DNA of 64,000 bases from CAYFHQ01 sp964342805 (lineage in GTDB: Bacteria; Bacillota; Clostridia; Peptostreptococcales; Acidaminobacteraceae): NCBI GenBank assembly GCA_964342805.1, contig CAYFHQ010000005.1:24532-88531 (forward strand), given 5' to 3'. Below the pieces are notes generated by a model. The model was not told the DNA's origin. It was given only the letters and a program-made list of their open reading frames with translations, and made no database searches. A program made the position numbers and the translations under genes. Below, in pieces: positions 1-9,369 of the stretch (the stretch's first letter is position 1; the number at the start of each line of letters is the position of its first letter).

Positions 1-77
1 TTGGACACCTTTTTCATGACAAAATGAAGCAGTTCCCCATGGAAGCGGCCCCAAAGTTCTGTAAGTTGTTGTTCCAT
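1..77 (-). CDS. Sigma-70 family RNA polymerase sigma factor, N-terminal fragment
   Basis: The gene reads leftward off the window, so only about 25 residues are visible, starting MEQQLTELWGRFHGELLHFV. The ATG at 77 follows a good AGGAG ribosome binding site. The opening (short helix, then a W-x-x-F-H-x-E-L-x-x-F-V pattern) matches the start of region 2 in SigZ-like and ECF sigma factors, which recruit RNA polymerase to alternative promoters. It is divergent from the MDR oxidoreductase at 303. The family call rests on a very short stretch, so it is tentative. Confidence 0.5.
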   Translation of the reverse strand, partial: MEQQLTELWGRFHGELLHFVMKKVS

Positions 78-216
78 ATGAACTCCTGATCATCTCATTT
101 CCATACTTGCTGGACCAAGCTGAGCTTAAGCCTAGTCTATGGCTATTCTTACCCATTATTCTAAAGGCATACGAGTCATTTTTCAATCTGAACCCTCTTA
201 TACGAGGCAAGAATGT

Positions 217-253
217 TTGACGACCACCGGTTCTTAGTATTATAATAATACTA
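217..253 (+). promoter_or_regulatory. Sigma-A promoter with palindromic operator for the MDR oxidoreductase gene
   Basis: A -35 TTGACG (217-222) and a -10 TATAAT (241-246) are separated by 18 bp. The -10 lies inside a perfect 9+1+9 palindrome, TAGTATTATAATAATACTA (235-253). A dyad covering the -10 is the usual position for a repressor of the MarR, HxlR or TetR type. No such regulator is adjacent, so the protein that binds is unknown. Confidence 0.6.
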
Positions 254-302
254 ACTAATACGATTATGAGCGTCCTAAATTTAGCTACTCCAAGGAGGAC
301 AT

Positions 303-1286
303 ATGAAAGCCTTTACCCATACGCACTACGGACCACCAAGTGTACTCACCATGACTGACCTGGTTACACCCAAACCGGCACCAGACGAAATTCTGGTCCG
401 AGTCCACGCATCGTCCATCAACTCAGCTGATCTTGACCATGTAAGGGGCACCGCCTTCGGTCGCATGGCCGGCCTGTGGGGTCCAAGGTACAAGGTGATC
501 GGATCAGATATCGCCGGAGAAATTACTGCTGTTGGCAAGGAGGTTCAAGGACTTGCCGTGGGCGACCGGGTCTATGCAGACCTGACCGAGTATGGCTTTG
601 GAGCCTTTGCCCAGTTCATTGCCCTTCCCTGGAAGGCGGTCACCCTGATCCCCGACCACCTGACCTACACCCAGGCAGCCGCCCTGCCTTCTGCGGCAGT
701 GATTGCCATGCAAGGCATACAGGCTAAAGACCTGGGTCCCGGAAGCCAGGTCCTCATCAACGGGGCAGGAGGGGGCATGGGCACCTACGCCCTACAACTG
801 GCCAAGGCTGCTGGGGCAACCATAACAGCCGTTGACAAAGGTGTTAAACTAGACGCCCTCTTGGCCATGGGTGCTGACCGGTTCATAGACTATAACAAGA
901 CCTCCTATACGAAGGAAAACCACCAATACGACCTAATCTTAGATTGCCAGGGATTCTTCTCCGCCTTTACCTATCGCAGAATACTCAAGCCCGGGGGCGT
1001 CTACCGGATGATCGGGGGCTCTATTGGGTCCTTAATTAATGTTTTCTTTGTTGGTGGCCACCTTTCGAGAAGGAGCAACAAATCCATTGGCCTCCTTCTG
1101 GGACGACCCAACCGCAAGGAAGACATGGACCTTTTGGCCTCCTTAACCCAGTCAGGACGCATGGTTCCAATCATTGATCGCGTCTTCCCCTTTGACCAAC
1201 TGACCCAGGCCTTCACCTACTATGAGCAAGGAACCTTTGTGGGTAAGGTCGTCATAGATATAGTCCCCCAGGCCCCCAGTGAATAA
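303..1286 (+). CDS. Zinc-independent NAD(P)-dependent MDR oxidoreductase (quinone reductase-like)
   Basis: This 327-residue protein has the medium-chain dehydrogenase/reductase layout: an N-terminal GroES-like domain (about 1-125) with the quinone reductase motif GDRVYADL, then a Rossmann domain with the nucleotide-binding loop NGAGGGMGTYALQLAK (about 153-168). The zinc ligands of classical alcohol dehydrogenases are absent, which places it with the quinone oxidoreductase/zeta-crystallin group that reduces quinones or enals with NADPH. AAGGAGGAC ends just before the ATG. A sigma-A promoter with a dyad operator lies upstream, suggesting induction by a small molecule. It probably heads a unit with the Nudix gene about 100 bp downstream. 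The substrate is unknown. Confidence 0.85.
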   Translation: MKAFTHTHYGPPSVLTMTDLVTPKPAPDEILVRVHASSINSADLDHVRGTAFGRMAGLWGPRYKVIGSDIAGEITAVGKEVQGLAVGDRVYADLTEYGFGAFAQFIALPWKAVTLIPDHLTYTQAAALPSAAVIAMQGIQAKDLGPGSQVLINGAGGGMGTYALQLAKAAGATITAVDKGVKLDALLAMGADRFIDYNKTSYTKENHQYDLILDCQGFFSAFTYRRILKPGGVYRMIGGSIGSLINVFFVGGHLSRRSNKSIGLLLGRPNRKEDMDLLASLTQSGRMVPIIDRVFPFDQLTQAFTYYEQGTFVGKVVIDIVPQAPSE

Positions 1287-1387
1287 GCTCAATCATAGGC
1301 ACGCCTCAAGGATCACAAACCGCCGACAAGGGTAACACGACGGACATGAATCATCCTACCAAGACGATAACCAGACAGGAGCACCCC

Positions 1388-2290
1388 ATGACCAAACCCA
1401 TATTGGACAGCCTAGGCCGAACAGAGGCCGACTTCCTAAATGACTATGATATTACTGCCTTTGAACAACCATCGGTCACCGTCGACATGCTACTGATGAC
1501 CATATCCAACACCCCAGTGGACAACTACCGCAAGCTTGCAGAAAAGTCTCTGCGGGTCCTCTTAATCCGGCGAAATGAGCACCCCGCCTTGGGCCAGTGG
1601 GCCCTGCCCGGTGGTTTCATCCGCATGAACGAGGACCTGGAAACCGCAGCCTACCGAGAACTGAAAGAAGAAACCCAGGTGGACAATGTCTATCTGGAGC
1701 AACTCTATACCTACGGGGCTGTCCAGCGAGACCCCCGGGGCCGGATCATTAGCACGGCTTATATGGCCTTGGTCAACGAAAATGAAATCAAGCCCAAGGC
1801 CGGGTCGGACGCAGCTGAAGCCAAGTGGTTTGACCTGTCCTACGCCCTGCAAAGGGAGGAAAGGGAAATGACCCCAGAGGGCTTCGTTGAACACAAGGAT
1901 ATTGCCATAACCCTGACCAGTAAAGACACCCGCCTAAACACGGTGGTCCGCCACTCCAGAACCGTTGCCGGTAAACAGGTGTCTTATACACGGAAGATCA
2001 TAGAAAACGAGGGCCTCTCCTTTGACCACGGCCTGATCATCCAACAGGGCATGGAGCGTCTGCGAAACAAGCTGGAATACACCGACGTGGTCTTCCACCT
2101 CTTGCCGGACCTCTTTACTTTGACCGAGCTACAGAAAACCTATGAAACCATCTTGGGTAAGACCCTGCTCAAGGCCAATTTCCGCCGAAAGGTGGCCAAG
2201 ATGGTAGTCGAAACCAACCAGTCCACCAAAGAAGGGGGACACCGTCCCTCCAAGTTGTTTACCTACAACCCCCGCTGGCAAGACCTCTAG
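1388..2290 (+). CDS. Nudix hydrolase-type protein with C-terminal winged helix (NrtR-like)
   Basis: The start at 1388 (MTKPILDSLG) is preferred over an ATG 42 bp upstream because an ACAGGAG site precedes it. Residues about 35-190 form a Nudix domain with PGGFIRMNEDLETAAYRELK followed by EET, close to the Nudix box GX5EX7REUXEEXGU. The last 90 residues (SFDHGLIIQQGMERLRNKLE and later NFRRKVAK) look like the winged-helix domain of NrtR, an ADP-ribose-sensing repressor of NAD metabolism genes. It could therefore be a regulator rather than, or as well as, an ADP-ribose pyrophosphatase. Position 7 of the box (Glu-17 spacing) was not checked by alignment. Neighbours are an MDR oxidoreductase and a CDGSH protein, which fits a redox or NAD theme. 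Confidence 0.8.
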   Translation: MTKPILDSLGRTEADFLNDYDITAFEQPSVTVDMLLMTISNTPVDNYRKLAEKSLRVLLIRRNEHPALGQWALPGGFIRMNEDLETAAYRELKEETQVDNVYLEQLYTYGAVQRDPRGRIISTAYMALVNENEIKPKAGSDAAEAKWFDLSYALQREEREMTPEGFVEHKDIAITLTSKDTRLNTVVRHSRTVAGKQVSYTRKIIENEGLSFDHGLIIQQGMERLRNKLEYTDVVFHLLPDLFTLTELQKTYETILGKTLLKANFRRKVAKMVVETNQSTKEGGHRPSKLFTYNPRWQDL

Positions 2291-2349
2291 TTGCGTTTTC
2301 CTTGGTTCACCGCTCACCAATCGGGTAGGAAATTACCGGGAGGTGTTCC

Positions 2350-3003
2350 ATGAAAATAGGAAAAATCACAGCAACTGAAAACGGGCCCTATCGCGTAGAG
2401 CGGGTGAAAAAAGTAGTGAACGCTAGAGGGGATGTCCTGGGCACTGACGAGGAAATGTGGCTCTGCAGGTGTGGCGGTTCAGGCAACAAGCCCTTCTGCG
2501 ACGGGACGCATAAGACCAATGGTTTCAGCGGCGTGAACCCTGAAATCCATATGACCAACGAAACCGTGGCCTACGAGGGCAAGGACATTACCATCTATGA
2601 CAACCGCAATATATGCTCCCACAGGGGCTACTGTACAGGCGAGTTACCAACCGTCTTCAAGGAGACAGAACCCTGGATCGACCCCGACGGGGACACCGCG
2701 GACAAGATCATGGCCTTATGCGACAAGTGCCCTTCCGGCGCCTTGTCCTACGCCTTAAAAGACCAAGACCGTCACCAGGGTCATGCGCCCCCGCCCCAGG
2801 TCCGCTTGTCAGAAAAACACTTTGGCTTCCACGGACCCTACGATGTCACTGGCCACGTGTCCTTTGAAGGCCAGCTCAACCGGGCACCGGAGTCACCCAA
2901 TAAGATGACCCTCTGCAGGTGTGGCCATTCAAAAAATAAGCCCTTCTGCAGTGGAGAGCACTACAACATTGGTTTTATTGACGCAAAGAACGACATTGAC
3001 TAA
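2350..3003 (+). CDS. Double CDGSH iron-sulfur protein with central mono-cluster domain
   Basis: This 217-residue protein has two CDGSH zinc-finger-like [2Fe-2S] motifs. One is near the N-terminus (WLCRCGGSGNKPFCDGTH, about 37-54), the other at the C-terminus (TLCRCGHSKNKPFCSGEH, about 186-203). Between them, NICSHRGYCTGELP ... LCDKCPSGALSY matches the divergent 4Fe-4S mono-cluster domain (Fer4_19) often fused to CDGSH units. Such soluble proteins are thought to transfer electrons or clusters; no specific partner is known. A CGGGAGGTG ribosome binding site precedes the ATG, and a bidirectional terminator follows. The 60-bp gap to the Nudix gene suggests cotranscription. Confidence 0.9.
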   Translation: MKIGKITATENGPYRVERVKKVVNARGDVLGTDEEMWLCRCGGSGNKPFCDGTHKTNGFSGVNPEIHMTNETVAYEGKDITIYDNRNICSHRGYCTGELPTVFKETEPWIDPDGDTADKIMALCDKCPSGALSYALKDQDRHQGHAPPPQVRLSEKHFGFHGPYDVTGHVSFEGQLNRAPESPNKMTLCRCGHSKNKPFCSGEHYNIGFIDAKNDID

Positions 3004-3008
3004 CACAC

Positions 3009-3048
3009 AAAAAACCACTGAGTGGATATAAATCCCTCAGTGGTTTTC
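3009..3048. terminator. Bidirectional intrinsic terminator
   Basis: AAAACCACTGAG pairs with CTCAGTGGTTTT around a 13-nt loop, with A/T runs on both sides. It sits between the convergent CDGSH and MCP genes and can serve both. Confidence 0.85.
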
Positions 3049-3083
3049 TATTCGTCTTACTTGTGATCCAGGATGGGTCTTGC

Positions 3084-5190
3084 CTAGTAATTAAACTTGG
3101 CAATGTTGGACTGCATTTCCTCAGCCAGTTGGGCCAGAGACTTGCTGGCATGGGCAATTTCTACAAGAGCAGCGGTTTGCTCTTCCACAGAAGCCGAGGC
3201 CTCAACCGTACCCGCAGCATTCTCTTCAGAAATAGCCGACAAGTTTTCAATGATCTCCGTGATCTCATTCTTCTTGTCCCGCATACTCATACCAGAGGTA
3301 TTAATATTGTCCAAGCTGCGGCGCATGTCGCTGATGGCGTTGGCAATCCCTTCAAACTTCTCATTGGTCTTGTTTACGCTATCCGCCTGTTCTTCCACGA
3401 TCTCTTTCACTTCTTCCATGGCCTCCACCGCATTATTGGTCTGTTCAGACAGGTCCAAAATGATCTTGGCAATCTCTTCAGTGAACTTGTTGGACTCCTC
3501 TGCCAGTTTTCGAATTTCGTCAGCAACAACAGCAAAGCCTCGACCCGCTTCGCCAGCCCGGGCAGCTTCAATGGCTGCATTGAGGGCCAATAGGTTGGTC
3601 TGGTCGGCAATGTTACGGATCATGAGGCTGGCACTCTCAATTTTACCAGCGCTGGCATTGGTGGTCTCAATCACCCGGCGGACCTCACCGGTGGTATTGG
3701 AGGTCACCTTGGTTTTCTCTACCAGGTCATGGAGGATTTCAAACCCCTGGTTCTTGAGGGTATCCACATTTTCAGTGAGGTCATTGAGCTCCTCAATCAG
3801 TTCATGGTCACTATCGATCAGCCCGCTAAGGTCAGTTACACTCACTACACCTTTTTCTGTGTCTGTAGCTTGTTCAGTGGCACCGTGGGAAATGTCCTCA
3901 ATGGTCTTAGACACTTCATTGGCAGCTATGGAGGACTGCTCACTGGTGGTCATAAGTTGTTCAGAAGAGGCCGCCACTTGGGTTGCATTGTCAGCAATGA
4001 TTGAAATCAAGCTAATGATATTCTTCTGCATTTTCATGAGGGATTGGGTCATGACACCAATCTCGTCTTGCCGTTTCAAGTACTTCTCCGTCCGCTCTGT
4101 CTTATGGTCAGAGAAATCGTAATTGGCGAAGTCCTCAAGCAAGTGGGAAGCGTCTACGATGGGCTTGGTTACTGAGTTTACAATAAAGACGATCAAAACA
4201 CTCAGGGCCAAGATCCCAATAAAACCTGTCAAAACCGACTGGAAAAGGATCACGTTGACATCCTGGAGGATTTCGTCTTTGAGGACAACCGTCACAAAGG
4301 TCCAAGGGGTCGGTGTCCGTCCAATCTGAATAGGTGTATGGGTATAAATGCTCTCCTCACCAGTAATAGACGAGGTTTGGGCATAAGAGAACTGTTTACC
4401 CGCTTGGATGTCTGCGATCAAGGTCGGATAGGTAATGAAGTCTGTTGCAGGCTGGGTAATGATCTCGGTGTTGGGGTGGGCTACAATGGTCCCGTTATGG
4501 GAGATCAAGCCCCCGTAACCACTCTCAAACAACTCAACCCCTGCAGTGATCTCCCGCAAGGAGTCCAGGGCAATGTCTGCACCCACAACCCCCACAACTG
4601 TGTCATTGACAATAATGGGGACCGACAGGGTGGTCATGAGAACATCCACATCGTCAATGGGATAGTAAAAGGGGTCCATGATGTTTTCTAGACGGGTATT
4701 TCTTGAAATTAAGTTCCAGTCCCCAGAACCGGCCACATCATACTCCACTAGGGGGGGTAATTTCAATGGCACCACCGGACCGATACCAGTAAGGAATAAA
4801 ACGTCCAGTCTCGTCGTGGCCGTCTGTATTCCTAAACATGGCGTCCTTGCCGTCCAGGGCGTTGGCCTCCCAAACGGTCCAAATCCCAAGGATGTTGCTA
4901 TTGTCCTTGATGACCTCTTTGAGGGTTTCGTTCATTTCCTCCCGGTTGGCCGTACCGGCTAATTTTGCCCCCTCGAAAGAACGTGCCAAAGCGCGGATAC
5001 TGATATGAATGGTCTCAATATCATTTTTAATGATCTCCGCAAATTTTTCTGACTGGGCCTGGGCATAGTCGTTGGCTTGGTCTGTGGCTAGGTTTACTGT
5101 GTTGGTTGTAATGACTGTGATAATGAGTGCGAATACAAGGATGACGGTCACGAGTATGCTCAGAAGAATCTTTAAACGTAAAGATTTCAT
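3084..5190 (-). pseudogene. Methyl-accepting chemotaxis protein with dCache sensor, one-base frameshift
   Basis: Two frames together give one MCP of about 700 residues. The first 150 codons (5190 down) carry an N-terminal membrane helix and the start of a periplasmic dCache domain. The rest (from about 4755 down to 3084) carries the end of the dCache (IVNDTVVGVVGADIALDSL), a second membrane helix (ILALSVLIVFIVNSV), HAMP and a signalling domain with the highly conserved hairpin tip IADQTNLLALNAAIEAARAG. The frame changes at a run of seven G on the plus strand (4751-4757; C7 in the gene); six would restore TPLVEYDV, the normal dCache reading. This is either phase-variable slippage, a recent mutation or a homopolymer error. 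Apart from the shift the gene looks intact. A GGGAGGAAGC ribosome binding site precedes the ATG. Confidence 0.85.
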
Positions 5191-5218
5191 GCTGCTTCCT
5201 CCCTAAGTTGCGGACAAA

Positions 5219-5275
5219 GATAAAGACCCTCTTGGTACTCCATGCTTGTAATTGGAATCATCCCAGGGTCTTATC
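5219..5275 (-). other. Leader inverted repeat upstream of the MCP gene
   Basis: In the MCP leader (minus strand) GATAAGACCCT pairs with AGGGTCTTTATC across about 35 nt, with one bulged base, ending about 30 nt before the MCP start codon. It could be a structured 5' leader. The known c-di-GMP-I aptamer core was looked for and not found. The rest of the 180-bp gap between the MCP gene and the stalk-protein gene holds nothing else recognisable. Confidence 0.35.
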
Positions 5276-5369
5276 ATCGTCTGCCTACGTCATGTAAAAT
5301 GCCTTCACTATTGCATGTATACCCCTGACAAGACAGCCTATTCGGTTGTAAATTATTTACCTGTATTTT

Positions 5370-6998
5370 CTATTGGCTTGGACTCAGGTCAACCCCTTTT
5401 GCCTTCAGGTCCTCCACAGACACCAGTACAAGAGAATCGCGGTCATCATCAAACAGGAGGTCATAGACCATCACCGGTACATTGGTCTCCTGCATTCGGT
5501 ACTGGACGTTGGTCCGAACCAAGGTTCCCAGTGGGTCCATGGCATAGGTTTCCACGGGTTGATCAGCAGGTTTGACAAGATAGTCCTGTTCTGGATTTAA
5601 GGCTTGATTGATACTCCTTCCCGAAAAGGGAAGTCCCTTGTGGGCCGTTGACACAAAAAGGTGGCCATTAACTACAAGGGTCAAAATCGGTTCCCCGTTA
5701 AGAGACAACTGGTCTTTGGCAACATGGACCGGGCCAAGACTTATGGTTTCCACGGTAATCACTTGACCAATAGCTTCCTCCTCCACAAGGTGTACAATCA
5801 GAGGCTCTCCATCAAGGCCAGTCCACTGGACCGATGGATAAACAGGACTTGGAGGCATGGGGTTGCCATAGGGAAAACCACCAATCACCGCTGCGTGGGT
5901 AGTAAAGGTATAGGTCCCTCCCTTGGGCAGACGGATCTGGTGATCCACTTCCTTCTGGCCAACAGGCACATACACTTCTTCCGTGTAGGTTCGTTCACTT
6001 TCCAGATCCTTTGCCTCCAGGTGAACCGCACGGGTCAAACCCTCGTAGATCCCGATGTCCTCTCCCTCCAGTTGAAGGGTCACCGTCAACACCACCATTT
6101 CCTTCATTTCAATATGATACTTTTGCTGGTCCAACCAGTGAACAATTGGCGTCATCCGCCCCCACTGGAAGCCCATCTTCTGACTCCTATCGTAAAAATC
6201 GTAGTCTGCCCCCTCTCCCACCACAGCCAGATGATACCGGCTCCAGGCCATGGTAAAGCCACTGGGGTTGAAGATCAAGTCTCCTTGGAAGGTCAGGTTC
6301 CCTTGACTTTTCCCCTCTTCGATAACAACCTCTCCAAGGATGTCCGTGGTTGACCGCCCCTTAAACTGGTCAGTGACCAAGACCAAGGACAGGTTCAACC
6401 CTCCCGCTGGCGCACTACGGCCTTCCGGTAGGGTCAGGGTGATCAGAAAGTCTTCTGGCTCCGCAAGCTGTCGCCAAAAGAAGGGGCGACCCTTGGTTTT
6501 AGCGATTTCTTCAATGGCCACCAAACTATACCCACCGATATTCTTTGCCTCCACCTCCTAGTCGTTAACCTTCACTTGAATATCTGTATGGAGGATATTC
6601 CCCTGGTTTTTTATGTGCTTCCTTGTTCCCTTCGGCTGGTCTGGTTGGTTTGAAAACCGCAGGTGGGCAACCCGTTCTTCCCCGTCCCAGTCTAAAGCGT
6701 AGCCGTAATGGACCAAGTCCTCCACGACAATATGTAATACATTGTCCACTGTGTAGACAGGTATGGGCATTTCAAAAATATCAATCCCAATATCCTCGTC
6801 CCGTATACTCAAGAGCACCCTTGCTTCACTCTTGTGAAAGGTCCCCACCACGTCACCCACTTGTAATGCTTCAACAGATGCGCCTTGGCCCACTTGCCCG
6901 TCTTTACCTATATGTGTCTCACTTCCAAAGGCCATCGTGCCCACCAGGAGAACGAGGGTCATAAGGCTAACACATGCTTTTCGCCACTGTTTGGTCAT
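5370..6998 (-). pseudogene. Secreted stalk-domain protein interrupted by one in-frame amber codon
   Basis: The upstream part (start at 6998, MTKQWRK, after GTGGGAG) has a signal peptide (VSLMTLVLLVGTMAFG) and a beta-rich region. It ends VKVND, then a TAG (plus strand 6558-6560), and the same frame continues EVEAKNIGGYSLVAIEEIAK for about 395 codons to 5370. VKVN(D/G)xE(I/V)EAYNIGGYTL is the signature of the copper-amine-oxidase-like N-terminal 'stalk' domain of clostridial surface proteins, so the two halves are one gene with a nonsense codon where Lys or Gln is usual. The large C-terminal part has no family I recognise. The TAG overlaps TAGGAGGTG, but no suitable start codon lies 5-10 nt downstream, so independent translation of the second half is doubtful. 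Confidence 0.75.
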
Positions 6999-7094
6999 AT
7001 GTAAGTCTCCCACTTCTTTAATTGGTAAGTAACATTTTATTCCATACCTGTATTATAAAACATTGCCATCCATGTGAGATTACAGTTCAACCAC

Positions 7095-7124
7095 AAAAAA
7101 GCACCCGCCTAATAACGGGTGCTC
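7095..7124 (-). terminator. Intrinsic terminator of the EamA transporter gene
   Basis: On the minus strand GAGCACCCG and CGGGTGCTT pair around a short loop and are followed by TTTTTT. It lies about 100 bp past the EamA stop codon. Confidence 0.8.
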
Positions 7125-7220
7125 AGATTGTAGACAGAGTCGACAAGATTGAGACTGTAGAAAACTCTCTCAGATGTTTTGGGCTGATAGACGCTGGAGC
7201 CTCCAACACGGGGGCAGCCC

Positions 7221-8147
7221 CTATCCATTTTCTTTCTTCAAGGCCTTCATATCTCCGGCCGCCAAGCGGTCTTTGGGCTTCTTAAACTCCACCTCAATAA
7301 TGAGGACTGCCGTAAAGATCAGGGCGCAACCAATGAGAATATTGGTCGTCATGACCTCCCCTAGGAGCAAGATCCCCAAGATGGCTGCAAAGACAGACTC
7401 AAGGGCCATGAGAATGGACGCATGGGAAGAAGACGTGAACTTCTGGGCCACGGTTTGTACCGTAAAGCAGAGGAAGGTGGAAAAGATAGCCAAGTAAACA
7501 ATGGCGATCCAGGCTCGAGGTGTCACCTCCACCGGGATAGGCTCCATAATCAAGGCTGCCCCGATGGACAGGACAGCGGCCACTGCAATTTGGATAAAGG
7601 CCAACTTAAAGACATTCATGTCCTTGGCAAAGTACTCGATGGAAATGATATGGGCCCCAAAGAAGACGGCACAGATCAAGGTCAGGGTGTCACCCAGGTT
7701 GAGGGCTATGGAACCCTGCAAGGAAATAAAGGCAATACCAATAATGGTGACCACGCTACCCACAAAGGCCTTAACCGGTGGACGCTTCTTGTAGAAAATC
7801 CAATAGAGCAGGGGCACCATGACCACATAGGTTGCCGTTAGAAATCCCTGCTTAGACGCTGTGGTGAATTGTAGACCGATGGTCTGGAAGGTAAAGCCCA
7901 AGAAGAGCAAGGCCCCAACCACTGACCCCTTCTTCCAGTCGTCCATTGTCATTTTTCCAATCCACTTAAACAGAAATACGTATAATACTGCCGCTGCCAG
8001 GGTAAAGCGCATGGCCATGAGAAACATGGGTGTCATGGTGTCCAGGGCGTCTTTTACAGCTACGAAGCCGCCGCCCCAAACCACTGCCACAAAGAGCAGG
8101 CTTAAGTCTGACAGGTAGGTCTTTTGTTTAGTTGTTAAATTTGACAT
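7221..8147 (-). CDS. EamA/DMT family drug-metabolite exporter
   Basis: This 308-residue protein has about ten hydrophobic helices arranged as two EamA repeats (LFVAVVWGGGFVAVKDAL at the start of the first; AVFFGAHIISIEYFAKD at the start of the second). The second repeat ends with the typical ALESVFAAILGILLLGE segment. DMT proteins export amino acids, metabolites or drugs across the cytoplasmic membrane; the substrate cannot be read from sequence. The C-terminus is charged and cytoplasmic (KKPKDRLAAGDMKALKKE). It is a single-gene unit with a plausible promoter upstream and a terminator downstream. Confidence 0.9.
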   Translation of the reverse strand: MSNLTTKQKTYLSDLSLLFVAVVWGGGFVAVKDALDTMTPMFLMAMRFTLAAAVLYVFLFKWIGKMTMDDWKKGSVVGALLFLGFTFQTIGLQFTTASKQGFLTATYVVMVPLLYWIFYKKRPPVKAFVGSVVTIIGIAFISLQGSIALNLGDTLTLICAVFFGAHIISIEYFAKDMNVFKLAFIQIAVAAVLSIGAALIMEPIPVEVTPRAWIAIVYLAIFSTFLCFTVQTVAQKFTSSSHASILMALESVFAAILGILLLGEVMTTNILIGCALIFTAVLIIEVEFKKPKDRLAAGDMKALKKENG

Positions 8148-8191
8148 TTGAATCCCCCAAAATATGATTGATCAATCCCTTACTCCTTACT

Positions 8192-8220
8192 ATTCAACAC
8201 GGATAGGGGCCTTGTGTCAA
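8192..8220 (-). promoter_or_regulatory. Probable sigma-A promoter of the EamA gene
   Basis: Minus-strand TTGACA (8220-8215) and TTGAAT (8197-8192) are 17 bp apart, about 45 bp before the EamA start. The remainder of the gap, 8221-8434, shows no gene or motif I can support. Confidence 0.5.
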
Positions 8221-8434
8221 GATTTTGTTCTTTACAGGTCAATCGATTCTTTAAAGCCAATCTTTGGCCGTGGGCTGAATCCCTTGGGAATACTCATGTG
8301 GTCCAAGAACCTTGTAATTTTTACAATAGACGCGACCTTACTTTTGACCTTTTCCAAAGGAAAAAACGGTTGAAAGGGCCACCATTCTTCCTTGCGATGG
8401 TCTAGATAGAATTCTTGGCCAAAAAGAATAAAAA

Positions 8435-8471
8435 CCCCCGACCTTACATGGGTATTTGGCAAGGTCGAGGG
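8435..8471 (-). terminator. Intrinsic terminator of truA
   Basis: CCCCCGACCTT (plus strand) pairs with AAGGTCGAGGG. On the minus strand the hairpin is followed by a T-rich stretch, just past the truA stop. Confidence 0.75.
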
Positions 8472-8498
8472 AGCAATTTAGCTGAGTATGAACTGTCC

Positions 8499-9245
8499 TT
8501 AATACTGAACGGTCGTCAGGGTCAAGGCCCCTGAGCTGGCCTTGTGGCCCACGTCAGACTGGGACTTTGACTCAAAGGCTTTTTGAATGTTGGACTTGGG
8601 CAGCTGGCCCAGACCCACCTGAATAAGGGTACCCACCATGTAACGTTCCATGTTCCGCAGGAAGCCCTTGGCTGTCATGGTGATAATAATTTCATGTTTG
8701 GTCTCTTCCACGTCCACAGAGTAGACCTTACGAACGGATTTTTTGGCCTTTTTATTGGAGGTAAAAGCCAGATAGTCGTGCTCTCCAACCATTTCCTCCG
8801 CTGCTTCTTTCATCTTGGCTACGTCGACCAACTGGACCATTGTGTTGACGTAATGGCGTTCAAAGAGTGGGCGGTTGGGCGCATCTTTTTTCCAAAGACG
8901 GTATTGGTAGGTCATGCTCTGGGCATGGTAGCGGCTTTGGAAACGCTCGTCAGCTGTCTTCACAGAAAAGGCAATGATGTCGTCTGGAAGGTACTCCTCA
9001 AAGTAAGCTAGGAGTTCCTTGGGTCCGTGTTCCTTGTTGGGGGCTGTGAAGTTGACCACCTGGCCCTTGGCGTGGACACCGGCGTCCGTGTCGACTGCAC
9101 CAATAACCTCGATGTCTTCCTTGTATAGCTTTTTCAGAATGGCTTCTAGCTTGCCTTGGACACTCTTGTCTGCGTTGCCCTTGACTGTGTTAAAGCCCAT
9201 GTATCGTTTGCCGTCGTAGGCAATTTTCATTTTATAGTTTTGCAT
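8499..9245 (-). CDS. truA: tRNA pseudouridine synthase A-type enzyme
   Basis: The 248-residue protein matches TruA, which makes pseudouridine at positions 38-40 of the tRNA anticodon arm. It starts with the family's YDGKRYMGF segment and has the catalytic aspartate in TDAGVHAKGQVVNF (about 52-65). Later landmarks are YQYRLW and GFLRNMERYMVGTLIQVG. The usual G-R-T-D-A-G motif reads V-D-T-D-A-G here, so the conserved Arg before the catalytic Asp is replaced. This suggests a divergent second TruA paralogue of the kind common in Bacillota, rather than the housekeeping copy usually linked to ribosomal protein genes. It is transcribed alone. Confidence 0.85.
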   Translation of the reverse strand: MQNYKMKIAYDGKRYMGFNTVKGNADKSVQGKLEAILKKLYKEDIEVIGAVDTDAGVHAKGQVVNFTAPNKEHGPKELLAYFEEYLPDDIIAFSVKTADERFQSRYHAQSMTYQYRLWKKDAPNRPLFERHYVNTMVQLVDVAKMKEAAEEMVGEHDYLAFTSNKKAKKSVRKVYSVDVEETKHEIIITMTAKGFLRNMERYMVGTLIQVGLGQLPKSNIQKAFESKSQSDVGHKASSGALTLTTVQY

Positions 9246-9369
9246 GTTTTCTCCCTACATTCTTTGTCCGATTATAGTTGGCTACCTATTATACATCAAA
9301 TATCCCCTATTGAACCGGAAAACCCGCTGTGGTTGAGAAGTTTTTTCCAAGGCGGACTTTGCTGGTCGT

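Noticed and set aside
3097..4122. Long open frame of about 340 codons on the plus strand.
   Set aside because: It is antisense to the MCP signalling domain, Ser/Leu-rich with no ribosome binding site, and is a shadow of the real gene.
5219..5275. c-di-GMP-I (GEMM) riboswitch before the MCP gene.
   Set aside because: The conserved aptamer core and tetraloop receptor were not found; only a simple inverted repeat is present.
6558..6560. Pyrrolysine or amber read-through as the cause of three in-frame TAGs (stalk protein, DegV relic near 36055, IS256 relic near 62254).
   Set aside because: Two of the three are in clearly decayed genes, several intact genes end in TAG, and no pyl genes are in the window. 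Ordinary nonsense mutation is simpler; kept only as a check.
8232..8462. Minus-strand frame of 76 codons in the gap before the EamA gene.
   Set aside because: No ribosome binding site, no family pattern, and it runs into the truA terminator hairpin.
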